Shown: positions 53,176 through 63,198, counted from the stretch's first letter. The stretch: 64,000 bases of DNA from UBA10438 sp044238605 (GCA_044238605.1 JBIICY010000005.1:124001-188000), one strand, 5' to 3'. Notes: a model not told the origin generated them from the sequence alone. Made by a program: numbers and translations.

Positions 53176-53649
53176 ATGATCACTCGCAATGCCATAGGTA
53201 TCGATGCTGCTCGCGCTGGCGAGCTTGCTTACTCTCTCAATACGCTGCTAGCCAACTACGCCGTGTTCTACCAGAATGTTCGTGGATTTCATTGGAACAT
53301 TCGTGGGGAGAAGTTCTTTGAACTTCATGTGAAGTTCGAAGAACTGTACACGGATCTGCAACTCAAGATCGACGAGATCGCCGAACGCATAGTAACGTTG
53401 GGTGGAACGCCGTTGCACACGTTTAGTGGATTCACAGAGCACGCAACGATACATGCCGTAGCGCATGTGTCCGATGGACGTTCGGCAATGTTGAACATCC
53501 TCGATTCAATGAAGGTTGTCATTGAGATTCAACGAAGCATCCTGACGTTGTCGGCCGATGCTGATGACGAAGGAACGAATGCCCTCATGAGCGATTACAT
53601 CCGCGCGCAGGAAAAGCTGGTCTGGATGTATTCGGCGTATCTGGGATAA
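53176..53649 (+). CDS. dps: Dps family ferritin-like DNA-protecting protein
   Basis: The 157-residue protein matches Dps/ferritin-like proteins. The inter-subunit ferroxidase site is visible: H39 in RGFHWNI, H51 in ELHVKFEELY, D66 and E70 in KIDEIAERI. The spacing equals that of Listeria Dps (H31, H43, D58, E62). Dps oxidises and stores iron using peroxide and protects DNA. It lies 110 bp after the TonB receptor gene, with its own likely promoter. Confidence 0.95.
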   Translation: MITRNAIGIDAARAGELAYSLNTLLANYAVFYQNVRGFHWNIRGEKFFELHVKFEELYTDLQLKIDEIAERIVTLGGTPLHTFSGFTEHATIHAVAHVSDGRSAMLNILDSMKVVIEIQRSILTLSADADDEGTNALMSDYIRAQEKLVWMYSAYLG

Positions 53650-53660
53650 AAGGTTGTGTC

Positions 53661-54767
53661 TTACTCCGCGTAGCGACGGAGATACGTAGCTAGTGGACGC
53701 TCGATAGCGCTGTAGGTAGCGTATGCTATAATGTTGAAGATCACATAGCTGACAAACGCGGCGGCAACAAAGTGCAGGCCCAACGACTCAAGGCTTCGTT
53801 GTGTAAACATGCCAATGTTCTTCACGGGCCCCACGGGTAGAAACTGGATGAGGTAGAGTGCAAAGGAGCACTCGCCAAGACGAAGCATCAGCGGTGTTGA
53901 AAGCATCGCTGATGCGCGCCCGCCTGCATGGAGTCCATAAAACACAATGGCAGAAGCAACAGCAATTCCTCGAAAACCCATTGTACCCAGAAACTCATGA
54001 CCAGCTACGCGGGGCCCGCCGTGGGCGATGATTAGGTTGATGCACACCAGGTAAAGTGTTACACCAAGAGCAACACAAACATCACCGTAATGCTTGCCCC
54101 TTGCCAGATAAGTACGAGCTACAATAGCCGCAAACATTCCTGATGCAAAATCGGGCAGGCGTCCAAGAATGGTAAAGGTCCATGCCTCGTTATCACGGTA
54201 GCCCGATATCATTTCAACAATGTTGATGTATGCCGTAGTAGATGTTGTTGAAACAAACATTAAACCAACCCATGATGCTGCTACGAGAAGTAACACAGGA
54301 CGCAGCGCATCGAGCCTGTTTCTGAGCTTGCTAAAGAACGTGATAAAGAATGGGGCTAGCAGGTAGTAGTTCTCTTCAAGGGTAAGCGTCCACATTGGAC
54401 TGTTAATCGTAAATCGAAATGACGGTACCCAGGAATGCAGTAGCGTTAAGTGAAGTGCGATGTCCGTCCACTGATATCTCCCAAACTGCGATAGTACCGA
54501 GACAAGGATGATGATAGTTGTGAGGGGGTAAATACGCACGAGTCTGCGTTTAATGTAGCGTCCCCATCGAAACGACCCATCAATCAGGGCATCTGCATAA
54601 CGCCAGGTAAAGAGATAACCAGAGAGCGCAAAAAACATGCTTACGCCTGTCCATCCATACTCTAGCGTGTCTGGGATCTCATGACGGTGCGACTCGATCA
54701 TATGACCAAGAAAGACAATGCCTGCCGCTATAGCGCGGATGCCTGTGAGAGCTGGAATGTTCATCAA
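53661..54767 (-). CDS. Acyltransferase 3 family membrane protein, copy A
   Basis: The 368-residue protein has the acyltransferase 3 (Pfam Acyl_transf_3) layout of about ten helices. It begins IPALTGIRAIAAGIVFLGHM with the catalytic-type His in GHM, then GWTGVSMFFALSGYLFTWRY, RRLVRIYPLTTIIILVS and SPMWTLTLEENYYLLAPFF. Such enzymes O-acetylate surface sugars. It is a close relative of the next gene upstream, so this is a recent-looking tandem duplication. It is the last gene of a three-gene minus-strand unit. Confidence 0.88.
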   Translation of the reverse strand: MMNIPALTGIRAIAAGIVFLGHMIESHRHEIPDTLEYGWTGVSMFFALSGYLFTWRYADALIDGSFRWGRYIKRRLVRIYPLTTIIILVSVLSQFGRYQWTDIALHLTLLHSWVPSFRFTINSPMWTLTLEENYYLLAPFFITFFSKLRNRLDALRPVLLLVAASWVGLMFVSTTSTTAYINIVEMISGYRDNEAWTFTILGRLPDFASGMFAAIVARTYLARGKHYGDVCVALGVTLYLVCINLIIAHGGPRVAGHEFLGTMGFRGIAVASAIVFYGLHAGGRASAMLSTPLMLRLGECSFALYLIQFLPVGPVKNIGMFTQRSLESLGLHFVAAAFVSYVIFNIIAYATYSAIERPLATYLRRYAE

Positions 54768-54806
54768 GGGGCGAAACTACCGCTCAATTGCGGTAAACGC
54801 ATCTGC

Positions 54807-55973
54807 TTAGGCAACAAGACCACGTTCTTGAAGAAATCTGTGTCGAAGATACCGACTCACTGGACGTTCAAACGCGAGGAATACACCGATAGACACGAGA
54901 TTGATTACGACATAGGAAACTGTAGCTGCCACATAGTGGTGCATGCCAGCCGCTTGCATGTTGTAGAAGATCTGCATTCCGAGCTTTGGCCACCAGAGAA
55001 GGGGCATCAGCTGGAGAAGGTATAGCGCAAATGATGCTTCGCCCATCAAGTGCATTGGTTTGCTGCCGAGTACACGGGAGATAATGCCCCCTGAATGAAG
55101 TCCGTAGATGATTACTGCCGCAGCTGCACCTACACTGTTCTGTGCAATGATTCCCAGACGATGAGCTCCAACACCGTTAGGTCCGCCCATGGAGGTGATG
55201 CAGGTAAGTGCAGCAATGTATAGGCACACTCCGATGATCACAATGGCATCGCCAGCAACGTTCTTCTTTGGCAGGTGGTGCCGTGCAATACTCGCTGCGA
55301 GCATTCCAGAGACAAAGTCAACGATGCGTCCTAGAATCGTAAACGTCCACGCCTCGTTATCCCAGTAGTTCGTGAAATACACTAACGCATTCTGATAGAG
55401 TTTCACAGCACCATTGGCAAACACAAGTGTTCCAAGCCACAACAACACGCTGATGCATGTAAGCACGAGAAAGCGTGTAGTGCTGTTACTGTGCTGGATG
55501 CGGCGAGATACATCGTTGTAAGCCGAGCCAAGAGCGTATATCAGGATTGGAGCTGAGAAGTAGTACGACTCCTCAACGGTGAGCGTCCACATAGGACTAA
55601 TAAGCGATAGCCTTGAGTCCGGCACCCACGCCTGCAGAAGCGTTAGATGAAGCAGAATATTCGGAATGGAGTACTCGCCCCATTGCGAAAGCACTGCCAG
55701 ACAAATCAGGAGGGTTGTCAGGGGATAGATGCGGATAAGTCTTCGCTTGATGTAATCAGACCACGAAAACGTATTGTTCAGAAGCTTGTCGGAGTAGAGG
55801 TAGGTAAACAGATAACCGCTGAGCGCAAAGAAGATGTTTACGCCTGTCCACCCGTAACGCATCAGATCCGGTATCTCTGTCTGATGCCCTACAAGCATAT
55901 GTCCGTAGAACACCATTCCTGCAGCAACAGCACGGATCCCCGTTAACGCAGGAATATGAACGGGACTACTCAT
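54807..55973 (-). CDS. Acyltransferase 3 family membrane protein, copy B
   Basis: The 388-residue protein matches copy A through most of its length (IPALTGIRAVAAGMVFYGHM, GWTGVNIFFALSGYLFTYLY, RRLIRIYPLTTLLICL, SPMWTLTVEESYYFSAPILI). It is longer by about 20 residues and has different loops. The start overlaps the stop of the GT39-like gene by ATGA, so the three genes are coupled. It probably modifies the glycan made or moved by that enzyme. The gap to copy A is 39 bp. Confidence 0.88.
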   Translation of the reverse strand: MSSPVHIPALTGIRAVAAGMVFYGHMLVGHQTEIPDLMRYGWTGVNIFFALSGYLFTYLYSDKLLNNTFSWSDYIKRRLIRIYPLTTLLICLAVLSQWGEYSIPNILLHLTLLQAWVPDSRLSLISPMWTLTVEESYYFSAPILIYALGSAYNDVSRRIQHSNSTTRFLVLTCISVLLWLGTLVFANGAVKLYQNALVYFTNYWDNEAWTFTILGRIVDFVSGMLAASIARHHLPKKNVAGDAIVIIGVCLYIAALTCITSMGGPNGVGAHRLGIIAQNSVGAAAAVIIYGLHSGGIISRVLGSKPMHLMGEASFALYLLQLMPLLWWPKLGMQIFYNMQAAGMHHYVAATVSYVVINLVSIGVFLAFERPVSRYLRHRFLQERGLVA

Positions 55974-57388
55974 GTGAGCTTGTGTGATGGTTTTGGGGTA
56001 AACACCATTGCTGCTGGTATCATGAGCAGTGGAATCACAAGCACGTGATACCGAGATTGAATCTCGAGAAAGCAGAATGCGGCTACATGCAGGAGGAATA
56101 CCGACTGCGCGATGAAGAGAACGCTGTTTATCTGCTTTCGTGCGCGGTACATCCCAACTGCTGCCGCTGCAAGAAGAAAGAAGTATACGCCCTGTGCCGC
56201 GAGGTTTAGTTTGTTGCGGTATCGAAAGATCGTTACGGCGCTTTCCGTAGGAGCTTGTTCAACTGTGGAGTAGTAGATGCCGTAATCATCACTGCCCCAG
56301 AACAAGACAAACTTTGTGGCCACAAGTGCAGCAAAACCAGCTGGATCGGATACGATGTTATACGTCGCGCGCTGAGTTGATGCCTTATGGACGGCATCGG
56401 GGTTGTATGAGTATTCGTCAAGTATTGCAGCATGCGTTGCGGACCAAAATCCACGAGATTCCTGTGATGTTCCAACGTAGAGACTAAATCCTGCGCTTGA
56501 CTTCCAGAGTGGCTGATTGACCGCGGCAGAGGCAAACACCATGATGCCCCCTGCTACGAGTATAAAGCCTGCAGCAGCAGAGCTCAAGACTGCCGCCTGA
56601 AATCGCATACGATTGCGAAGATGTCCGGCGCCCCAGATAACAAATGCTAGAATTGTGGGAACAACGACGATGGCTACAGGACGCAGCACGTGTGCTATGC
56701 CGAGAGATGCTCCTGCCAACATGCCCCATAGAAGCCATCGTTGTGCGGACTCAATTTCTCGAGCGCGTAGAAGAGCTATCAGTGCTCCTAGGAAGAATAC
56801 CTGGAACAGGTGCTCCTGCGCAACAACGCTGCAGAATGCTACCTGGGATGGCCATAGTGCAAAGAATAGACCTGCCAATCTTCCAGTATGCTCGCCCCCT
56901 GCCATTGTGCCAAGACGATAAACTTGGAATGCGATAATCACGGAGCACACAACGTTGAGAAGCTGTGCGATAACTGGAGATGGTGTGGTAAGCCAATACA
57001 GGCCACCGAGAAACATCGGGTAGAAGAACTTGAAGGGAAAGACCGTCATCACCGGTGTAAATCCCATAACGTTACCCGATGATACCTGCAGTGCATACTC
57101 CTGATACCCCAGAAAGTCTGCAATAGGTATGGTTCCGGCACTGGTAACCCACCATAGACGCAGAACAAGAGTTAGGCTTATCAAAGACAACAGGAATGCG
57201 GTCTCGGAGATCCGAATACTCGTCGAGCATAGATACCTATACCCGGTTGCGAGTGCCGCCATTGCCGATACACCAAGTATCCACATGATGAACACGTTGC
57301 CTGGGAACAGTACTCTCCATAATGCGGCGCTGGAGCAGGCCGCAACTATGAGGATGATGCAGCTGACGATGTGGTGGAACCGAATCAT
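55970..57388 (-). CDS. Membrane glycosyltransferase, GT39/ArnT-like
   Basis: The protein has about 472 residues from ATG 57388; a longer frame start lacks a signal or helix and would overlap the next gene. There are 10-12 hydrophobic helices. The N-terminal loop has LWWVTSAGTIPIADFLGYQE, with an acidic residue where GT39/ArnT/PMT enzymes bind metal or lipid donor. ALLRAREIESAQRWLLWGML and HVLRPVAIVVVPTILAFV are typical of the dolichyl-phosphate-mannose-type superfamily. It likely transfers a sugar from a polyprenyl phosphate, such as the one made by GtrB-like enzymes, to a lipid or protein. Confidence 0.72.
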   Translation of the reverse strand: MIRFHHIVSCIILIVAACSSAALWRVLFPGNVFIMWILGVSAMAALATGYRYLCSTSIRISETAFLLSLISLTLVLRLWWVTSAGTIPIADFLGYQEYALQVSSGNVMGFTPVMTVFPFKFFYPMFLGGLYWLTTPSPVIAQLLNVVCSVIIAFQVYRLGTMAGGEHTGRLAGLFFALWPSQVAFCSVVAQEHLFQVFFLGALIALLRAREIESAQRWLLWGMLAGASLGIAHVLRPVAIVVVPTILAFVIWGAGHLRNRMRFQAAVLSSAAAGFILVAGGIMVFASAAVNQPLWKSSAGFSLYVGTSQESRGFWSATHAAILDEYSYNPDAVHKASTQRATYNIVSDPAGFAALVATKFVLFWGSDDYGIYYSTVEQAPTESAVTIFRYRNKLNLAAQGVYFFLLAAAAVGMYRARKQINSVLFIAQSVFLLHVAAFCFLEIQSRYHVLVIPLLMIPAAMVFTPKPSHKLT

Positions 57389-57480
57389 GGGGTAGGTAAA
57401 GAGTTGAAGGGCCAAAGATACGGGGCATCCAGCTAGGATGTCGTATCGATACAGAGAGCACGGGGCGCTATACTGCATGT

Positions 57481-58119
57481 ATGAGATTTCGTGACAGAAA
57501 CGACGCCGCGCGCCGGCTGCTTCCGATGATTGGCGTGTATGCAAGACACCAAGGAATCGTCATGGGTATCCCTCGGGGCGGTGTGCCGATAGCCGTAGAA
57601 ATTGCCCAGTACCTCGACTGGAACGTCTCTGCCTTGCTCGTGAAAAAGATCTCGCATCCTGAGAACAAGGAGTATGCAATTGGGGCTGTTAGTCTGAAGG
57701 GGGCATATATCGATCCTCTTCATGCGTCAATTCCAAAGGCATACATCGATGCTGAAATCACGCGTCAGCGCGGCCTTCTGCAGGATCGCATGAAGAAGTA
57801 CGGCATTGGACGTATAAACCTGCATCAGGAGACGGTGATGATCGTAGATGACGGAATCGCAACGGGCAACACAATGCGATACGCGGTAGAGGTTGTGCGA
57901 CTAGAACATCCACGCTGCGTTGTTGTGGTAAGCCCCGTAGCAAGCATGGAGGCGGTCCGTATGATACGTCCGCTCGTAGAAGACCTGATCGTTCTTCATA
58001 CCCCGCATGATCTCGGCTCCATAGGCGAATGGTATGATTCCTTTGAAGAGGTTACAGACGATGATGTGATGAAGTTACTCTCCGTAGGTTTGCACCATGA
58101 ACACCCCAACCGAAGCTGA
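57481..58119 (+). CDS. Phosphoribosyltransferase family protein
   Basis: The 212-residue protein has a type I PRTase fold. The PRPP-binding loop is VMIVDDGIATGNTMRYAV, and the N-terminal pyrophosphate loop is VMGIPRGGVPIAVEIAQYLD. This layout matches the family of predicted phosphoribosyltransferases found with erythromycin-esterase or dienelactone hydrolase domains; here only the PRTase part is present. The base is unknown. Its 3' end overlaps arsM by 23 bp. It is divergent from the GT39-like gene, 92 bp away. Confidence 0.85.
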   Translation: MRFRDRNDAARRLLPMIGVYARHQGIVMGIPRGGVPIAVEIAQYLDWNVSALLVKKISHPENKEYAIGAVSLKGAYIDPLHASIPKAYIDAEITRQRGLLQDRMKKYGIGRINLHQETVMIVDDGIATGNTMRYAVEVVRLEHPRCVVVVSPVASMEAVRMIRPLVEDLIVLHTPHDLGSIGEWYDSFEEVTDDDVMKLLSVGLHHEHPNRS

Positions 58120-58945
58120 AGCAACCAAACAAATGGTTCGTGAGAAGTACTCACAGATTGCCGCACAAACCAAGGAACAGAATGCTGCATCCTGTTGTGG
58201 GGCAGGGGGCTGTTCAACAGTGGACTATACGATCTTCTCTGAGGACTACTCAGCGATGAAGGGATATGTTGAAGGGGCTGATCTTGCTCTTGGATGCGGC
58301 ATCCCGACAGAGTTCGCGCAGATCAAAGAAGGAGATACAGTTGTAGACCTCGGCTCTGGTGCCGGCAATGATGCATTCGTTGCTCGCGCACTCGTGGGTG
58401 AGCACGGCAAGGTGATTGGTATCGATATGACGCCGGCCATGATCGATAAGGCACGAGACAATGCCGATGCACTCGGATTCAATAACGTTGAGTTCCGACT
58501 TGGCGAGATCGAGCATATCCCCATTACGGCAAATCGTGCCGATGTAGTTGTATCGAACTGTGTGCTAAACCTTGTGCCCGATAAACGCAGCGCATTTGCT
58601 GAGATGTTTCGGATTCTTAAACCAGGCGGACATTTCAGCGTAAGCGATGTAGTGCTTCGAGGTGAACTTCCTGAAGCATTGAAGCATGATGCCGAGATGT
58701 ATGCCGGGTGTGTTGCTGGGGCCATCCAGCAAGAAGAATATCTGCGTTTACTACAAGAGGTTGGCTTCGAGAACGTGCAAGTACAGAAGGAAAAGCCAAT
58801 TGTTCTGCCAGAAGATGTGCTGCGTCAGTACCTACAGCAGGATGAAATCGACCGAATGCACGCAAACCGCGATGGGATATGTAGTATCACAGTTTATGGT
58901 AAGAAGCCCCTTATCTACTGCGACCCCAATTCTGGCTGTTGTTAG
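58097..58945 (+). CDS. arsM: Arsenite S-adenosylmethionine methyltransferase
   Basis: ArsM methylates As(III) and thereby detoxifies it. The 282-residue protein has SAM motif I (VVDLGSGAGNDAFVAR) and the three conserved arsenic-binding cysteines C67 (LALGCGIP), C155 (VVSNCVLNL) and C205 (MYAGCVAGA), with the last two 50 apart as in Cyanidioschyzon ArsM. Extra cysteines lie near the N-terminus (SCCGAGGC) and at the C-terminus (GCC). The start overlaps the PRTase gene by 23 bp. No arsR or arsenite pump is seen nearby. Confidence 0.95.
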   Translation: MNTPTEAEATKQMVREKYSQIAAQTKEQNAASCCGAGGCSTVDYTIFSEDYSAMKGYVEGADLALGCGIPTEFAQIKEGDTVVDLGSGAGNDAFVARALVGEHGKVIGIDMTPAMIDKARDNADALGFNNVEFRLGEIEHIPITANRADVVVSNCVLNLVPDKRSAFAEMFRILKPGGHFSVSDVVLRGELPEALKHDAEMYAGCVAGAIQQEEYLRLLQEVGFENVQVQKEKPIVLPEDVLRQYLQQDEIDRMHANRDGICSITVYGKKPLIYCDPNSGCC

Positions 58946-59020
58946 CAAGATATAATATCTGATTCCTGATCGTAGCCTCGATTTTTGCAGGCAACAATTC
59001 ACATATAATCAGGACCGGGT

Positions 59021-62000
59021 ATGCGTTTCGCGACAACGTTGATACTCGTGCTTGCCGTGTTTATGGCCATCACGCCAACCGCGCATGCACAGATGACAAC
59101 TGCTACTGTTAACGGTACAGTTCGAAGTGACAAAGGTGATATTATCGCTGGTGCAACTGTAAAGTTGCGCCATACGCCGTCGGGAACGCTCTATGGAGCA
59201 GTTTCGCGCAAGGATGGACGCTACATCATTACAGGTTTGCGCATCGGCGGACCATACTCGATGTCTGTTGCATCTGTAGGTATGAAAACCGCAGAATACA
59301 CGATACAAAGTCTCGCGCTTGGTGAAACACGCAAGTTTGACGTAGCCATGCAGGAAGGTGTTCTTGAAGGGGGTGCGGTCAGCGTTGTTGCTCTGAACAC
59401 GACGCCGATCAATTCAAACCTTACAGGTGCAAGCGAGACCGTATCCGAGAAAGTGATTACATCATTCCCAACGATCTCGAGAAATTTTCAAGATTTCGTT
59501 CGTTTTTCACCCCAGACAGCCTCAGCAGGGGGTGGAACATCGATTGGTGGTCGTAACAATCGTTACAACAACGTTCAGATCGATGGTACACAGTATAATG
59601 ACCTCTTCGGTTTGGGCTCCAACGGTACTCCGGGTGGTCAGGCAAACACTACGCCGATATCACTTGACGCTATCGAAGAATTTCAGGTATTGGTAGCCCC
59701 TTATGATGTTCGTCAGGGACGTTTCGCTGGTGGCGGTGTAAATGCAGTTACTCGCAGTGGAACAAACACATGGACTGGTTCTGCATACTACTTCACACGT
59801 AACGAGAAGATGATCGGTGATCTTGTATCAACCAATTACCTCTCAAGGGCTGCTGATGGTTCTACGCTACCAGTTGGTGAGTTTCGTGATACAACTGTTC
59901 GTACACCATTTGCCTCATTCTCTGAGTATCAGGCAGGTGTTCGTGTAGGTGGACCGATCATCGAGAACAAGCTGTTCATGTTCGTCAACGCTGAGCAGAC
60001 CAATCGTACACAGCCGAAACCGCAGCTAGCATTCTCCCAGAATGCAAACGGTGCACTAATCAATGCGATTGCTGATACGGTGGGTTCTATCCTCAACTCA
60101 GTTTACGGTTATAATGCCGGCGTGCTGGATAACCAGCAGGTTACCCGTCCGTCGAACAAGATCTTTGCTCGCCTCGACTGGAACCTTGATGACAAGAACC
60201 GACTTACGCTTCGTCACAACATGGTGAATGCTGCAGATGATATCTATAATCCATCTCGAACAGGTGTTTTGTTTGGCAACCGCATGTACACGTTCAACAG
60301 CATTGCAAACAGCACTGTTTTGCAACTGAACTCGGCATTATCAGATGATCTGTCGAATGAATTGATCGTTGGCTATACAACCGTCCGCGACTCACGCGAG
60401 ATCGCAGGTGAAAAATTCCCAACGGTGATTGTTTCTGATTCCCGAATCACGGGTATCGGTATCACAGCTGGAGCAGAGAATTTCTCACTGCAAAACAAAC
60501 TCAGCACAAATGTGATCGAGGTTACAGACAACCTCACCTACAGCATGGGTGATCACACGCTTACGTTTGGCACACAAAATGAGTTCTTCTCGTTCTCAAA
60601 CCTGTTCATCCGCGACAATGCAGGAACGTGGAGCTTTAACTCTTTGAACGATCTGCGTAACGGCACGGCTGCGCGCCTGCAGTATTCATTTGCTCGTCCT
60701 GGCTATGCCTCCGATTGGGCTGCAAGCTTTGCAACAGCTCAGCTTGGACTCTATGCACAAGATGAATGGGAAGTTGCTGATAACCTCAAGGTTACTGTTG
60801 GTCTTCGTGCAGACATGCCGATCTTCTTTGATGAAGCTTCGAAGAATTCAACAGCCGAAACAATCAAGTTGAACAGGGATTCGACAAGAAGTCTTGGACT
60901 ACTGACAAATCAGCTTCCAAGTGCCACACTGTTGTTCTCACCGCGTGTAGGATTTAACTGGAACTCAGGTGGCGAAAAACCGCTACAAATCCGCGGTGGT
61001 GCTGGTATCTTCACTGGCCGGATTCCGTTTGTGTGGATCTCAAACCAGTATTCAAATACGGGTGTAGAAATCGCACGTCTTGATATCCGTCCAGCTAGCG
61101 CAAATGATACACTACGCTTTGATCCTAACTTCGATCCGGCCGCTCCTGCTAACTATGCACGAGTTGGTAACGTCACGGAACTCAACGTAACAGCAAATAA
61201 CTTCAAGATGCCGCAGAATCTTCGTTTGAATATTGCTGCTGACCGCGAAGTAATCGATGGCTGGTATGGTACGGTTGAGGCAATCTACACGAAGAGTCTC
61301 AACGACATTTACTATTCAGATCTTAACCTTGATACTGTCGCTTCACGTCGTCTAGCAGATGGTCGTGGAGTGTACGGAACATATTCTGGCCGCAACACTA
61401 CGCCTCGCACAAATGTTGGATCGTTCCGCAATGGACCGTTCACAAACATCATTGAGCTCAGCAACACAAGTGAAGGATATAGCTATAGCGTGTCTGGACA
61501 GCTCCGCAAGCAGTTTGCCAATGGTTGGTTCGCGAGCGTCTTTTACACCTATGCTCGCTCATTTGATCAAAACTCTGGTCTGTCTTCTCAAGCCGTTTCC
61601 CAATGGCGCTTTAACCACATCAAGGACAATCCAAACAAGGTTGATCTCTCTGCCTCTCTTTTCGACATCCCGCACCGGTTAGCGGCAGCTCTCAGTAAGC
61701 GTTTTGAATATGCAGGGGGCTATGCAACAACTGTGAGTGCGTTCTACGAAATGCGCAGCGGACGTCCGTTCTCGTATGTGTATGATGGTGACCTGAATGC
61801 TGATGGCCAGACAGAAAATGATCTGATCTATGTTCCTAAGAATGCAAACGATCAAAGTGAGATTTTGCTTGGGCGCGTAGTTTCTGTTGGATCTGGTGCA
61901 AATCGTCGCGATTCACTTGTTCTTGCTAGCTCTACTGCTCGTCAGCAGCTAGAGTCATACATCAGTCGCGATGAAAACCTGAACGCTGCTCGTGGTACGA

Positions 62001-62347
62001 TCATGGACCGCTATGCAGCGCGTGAACCTTTTGTTCACCAGTTAGATCTGCGTCTTGCTCAGGAGATTCCAGTTCCCGGAACAAATGGGCACCGCCTAGA
62101 GATCACGCTTGACTGTATCAACGCACTTAACCTAATCAATTCAGAATGGGGTCGGGTACAGAGCGTGAACAACAACCGCGACCTGCTGCTTCGTTTTGAA
62201 GGCATGACAACATCTACAATGATCAAGGATGCGAGTGTTGGTGACAACCTCCCGATCTTCAGTTACACGGATAAGAAGAATCCATTTGGTTACGATGATC
62301 TTCTTTCGCGTTACCAACTCCAGCTCGGAATTCGATACAGCTTCTAA
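59021..62347 (+). CDS. TonB-dependent receptor, Oar-like, with CarboxypepD_reg domain
   Basis: The 1108-residue protein has a signal peptide (TLILVLAVFMAITPTAHAQ), a carboxypeptidase-regulatory-like domain (VNGTVRSDKGDIIAGATVKL, GRYIITGLRIGGPYSMSV), then a plug (NFQDFVRFSPQTASAGGGTS, IGGRNNRYNNVQIDG, and AIEEFQVLVAPYDVRQG) and a large barrel ending in LQLGIRYSF. The family includes Oar of Myxococcus and SusC-like proteins. No SusD gene follows. The codon use is more restricted than in neighbouring genes, as in the T9SS gene at 683, and a strong terminator follows, so expression is probably high. Confidence 0.93.
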   Translation: MRFATTLILVLAVFMAITPTAHAQMTTATVNGTVRSDKGDIIAGATVKLRHTPSGTLYGAVSRKDGRYIITGLRIGGPYSMSVASVGMKTAEYTIQSLALGETRKFDVAMQEGVLEGGAVSVVALNTTPINSNLTGASETVSEKVITSFPTISRNFQDFVRFSPQTASAGGGTSIGGRNNRYNNVQIDGTQYNDLFGLGSNGTPGGQANTTPISLDAIEEFQVLVAPYDVRQGRFAGGGVNAVTRSGTNTWTGSAYYFTRNEKMIGDLVSTNYLSRAADGSTLPVGEFRDTTVRTPFASFSEYQAGVRVGGPIIENKLFMFVNAEQTNRTQPKPQLAFSQNANGALINAIADTVGSILNSVYGYNAGVLDNQQVTRPSNKIFARLDWNLDDKNRLTLRHNMVNAADDIYNPSRTGVLFGNRMYTFNSIANSTVLQLNSALSDDLSNELIVGYTTVRDSREIAGEKFPTVIVSDSRITGIGITAGAENFSLQNKLSTNVIEVTDNLTYSMGDHTLTFGTQNEFFSFSNLFIRDNAGTWSFNSLNDLRNGTAARLQYSFARPGYASDWAASFATAQLGLYAQDEWEVADNLKVTVGLRADMPIFFDEASKNSTAETIKLNRDSTRSLGLLTNQLPSATLLFSPRVGFNWNSGGEKPLQIRGGAGIFTGRIPFVWISNQYSNTGVEIARLDIRPASANDTLRFDPNFDPAAPANYARVGNVTELNVTANNFKMPQNLRLNIAADREVIDGWYGTVEAIYTKSLNDIYYSDLNLDTVASRRLADGRGVYGTYSGRNTTPRTNVGSFRNGPFTNIIELSNTSEGYSYSVSGQLRKQFANGWFASVFYTYARSFDQNSGLSSQAVSQWRFNHIKDNPNKVDLSASLFDIPHRLAAALSKRFEYAGGYATTVSAFYEMRSGRPFSYVYDGDLNADGQTENDLIYVPKNANDQSEILLGRVVSVGSGANRRDSLVLASSTARQQLESYISRDENLNAARGTIMDRYAAREPFVHQLDLRLAQEIPVPGTNGHRLEITLDCINALNLINSEWGRVQSVNNNRDLLLRFEGMTTSTMIKDASVGDNLPIFSYTDKKNPFGYDDLLSRYQLQLGIRYSF

Positions 62348-62360
62348 TTGATATTTATCA

Positions 62361-62406
62361 ACATGCCCCGTATGGCTATTGTGTCGTACGGGGCATGTGT
62401 ATTTTT
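62361..62406 (+). terminator. Rho-independent terminator
   Basis: A 12-bp perfect stem (ACATGCCCCGTA / TACGGGGCATGT) with a 14-nt loop is followed by GTATTTTT. It ends the Oar-like receptor gene, 14 bp after its stop. Confidence 0.9.
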
Positions 62407-62438
62407 AGACTCATGCCCCAAATTTTAGGAAACGCACC

Positions 62439-63188
62439 ATGATCAAATTGCTCGCACTTGTTGTCTTGCTGGTTACAGCCAGCGCGATGTCTATTGCAGA
62501 CGTTCAGCAGCTCTGCAAACAGTACGATACACAGATGGAAGCTCTCGATGTGAAGGGGGCGAAGAATACCATCGAGTCTGCCTACAAGGAAGATGCAAAG
62601 TCAGATGATGTGCTCTTTCGACTTGCACGTCTACATGTGATCCTCGGTGATCAGGAGTGGCAGGAAGAGAAAAAGCTGCCGCTCTACAACAAGGCGCTTG
62701 ACTACGCAAACAAGGCCATCGCTTCGAACGGGAAGTCGATGGGAGGCTACGTATACCGCGCCGCTGCAAATGGTAAGATTGCTCTCTTCAAGGGGATCTT
62801 TTCGGTTGCATCAGTTGTGAATTCAGTGCGCGATGACGCGACGAAAGCGATTCAACTCAATAATGACACTCCAGAACGCCTTGCAGCGGCCTGCTACATC
62901 CTGGGCAGAACACATCTTAATCTGGTAAAGAAGCCAAAGCTTGTGCGCTTGCCACTTGGACTCGGCTGGGGCAACATCGAAGAGGCCTATGCAAACATCA
63001 AGCGGGCACGTCAGTTGCGTCCAAACTTCGTGATGTTCGAGCTCGAGTATGCTCGTTGTCTGGCAGAGATGGAGATGGAGAAAGATGGTATTGCTGCAGC
63101 TCAGCGCATTGCTGGACTCCAGAACAAGGAGCCGGGCGATCAGCAACGTAAGCAGGATGCACTACAGCTGATTCAGGACCTGCAGTAA
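62439..63188 (+). CDS. Secreted TPR-like protein
   Basis: The 249-residue protein has a signal peptide (LLALVVLLVTASAMSIADVQ) and helical repeats in TPR style: QLCKQYDTQMEALDVKGAKN, DVLFRLARLHVILGDQEWQE, LPLYNKALDYANKAIASNGK, and PNFVMFELEYARCLAEMEME. Such scaffolds mediate protein contacts. It has its own promoter region after the terminator. A role with the outer-membrane receptor upstream is possible but unproven. Confidence 0.72.
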   Translation: MIKLLALVVLLVTASAMSIADVQQLCKQYDTQMEALDVKGAKNTIESAYKEDAKSDDVLFRLARLHVILGDQEWQEEKKLPLYNKALDYANKAIASNGKSMGGYVYRAAANGKIALFKGIFSVASVVNSVRDDATKAIQLNNDTPERLAAACYILGRTHLNLVKKPKLVRLPLGLGWGNIEEAYANIKRARQLRPNFVMFELEYARCLAEMEMEKDGIAAAQRIAGLQNKEPGDQQRKQDALQLIQDLQ

Positions 63189-63198
63189 GTAGACAGTA

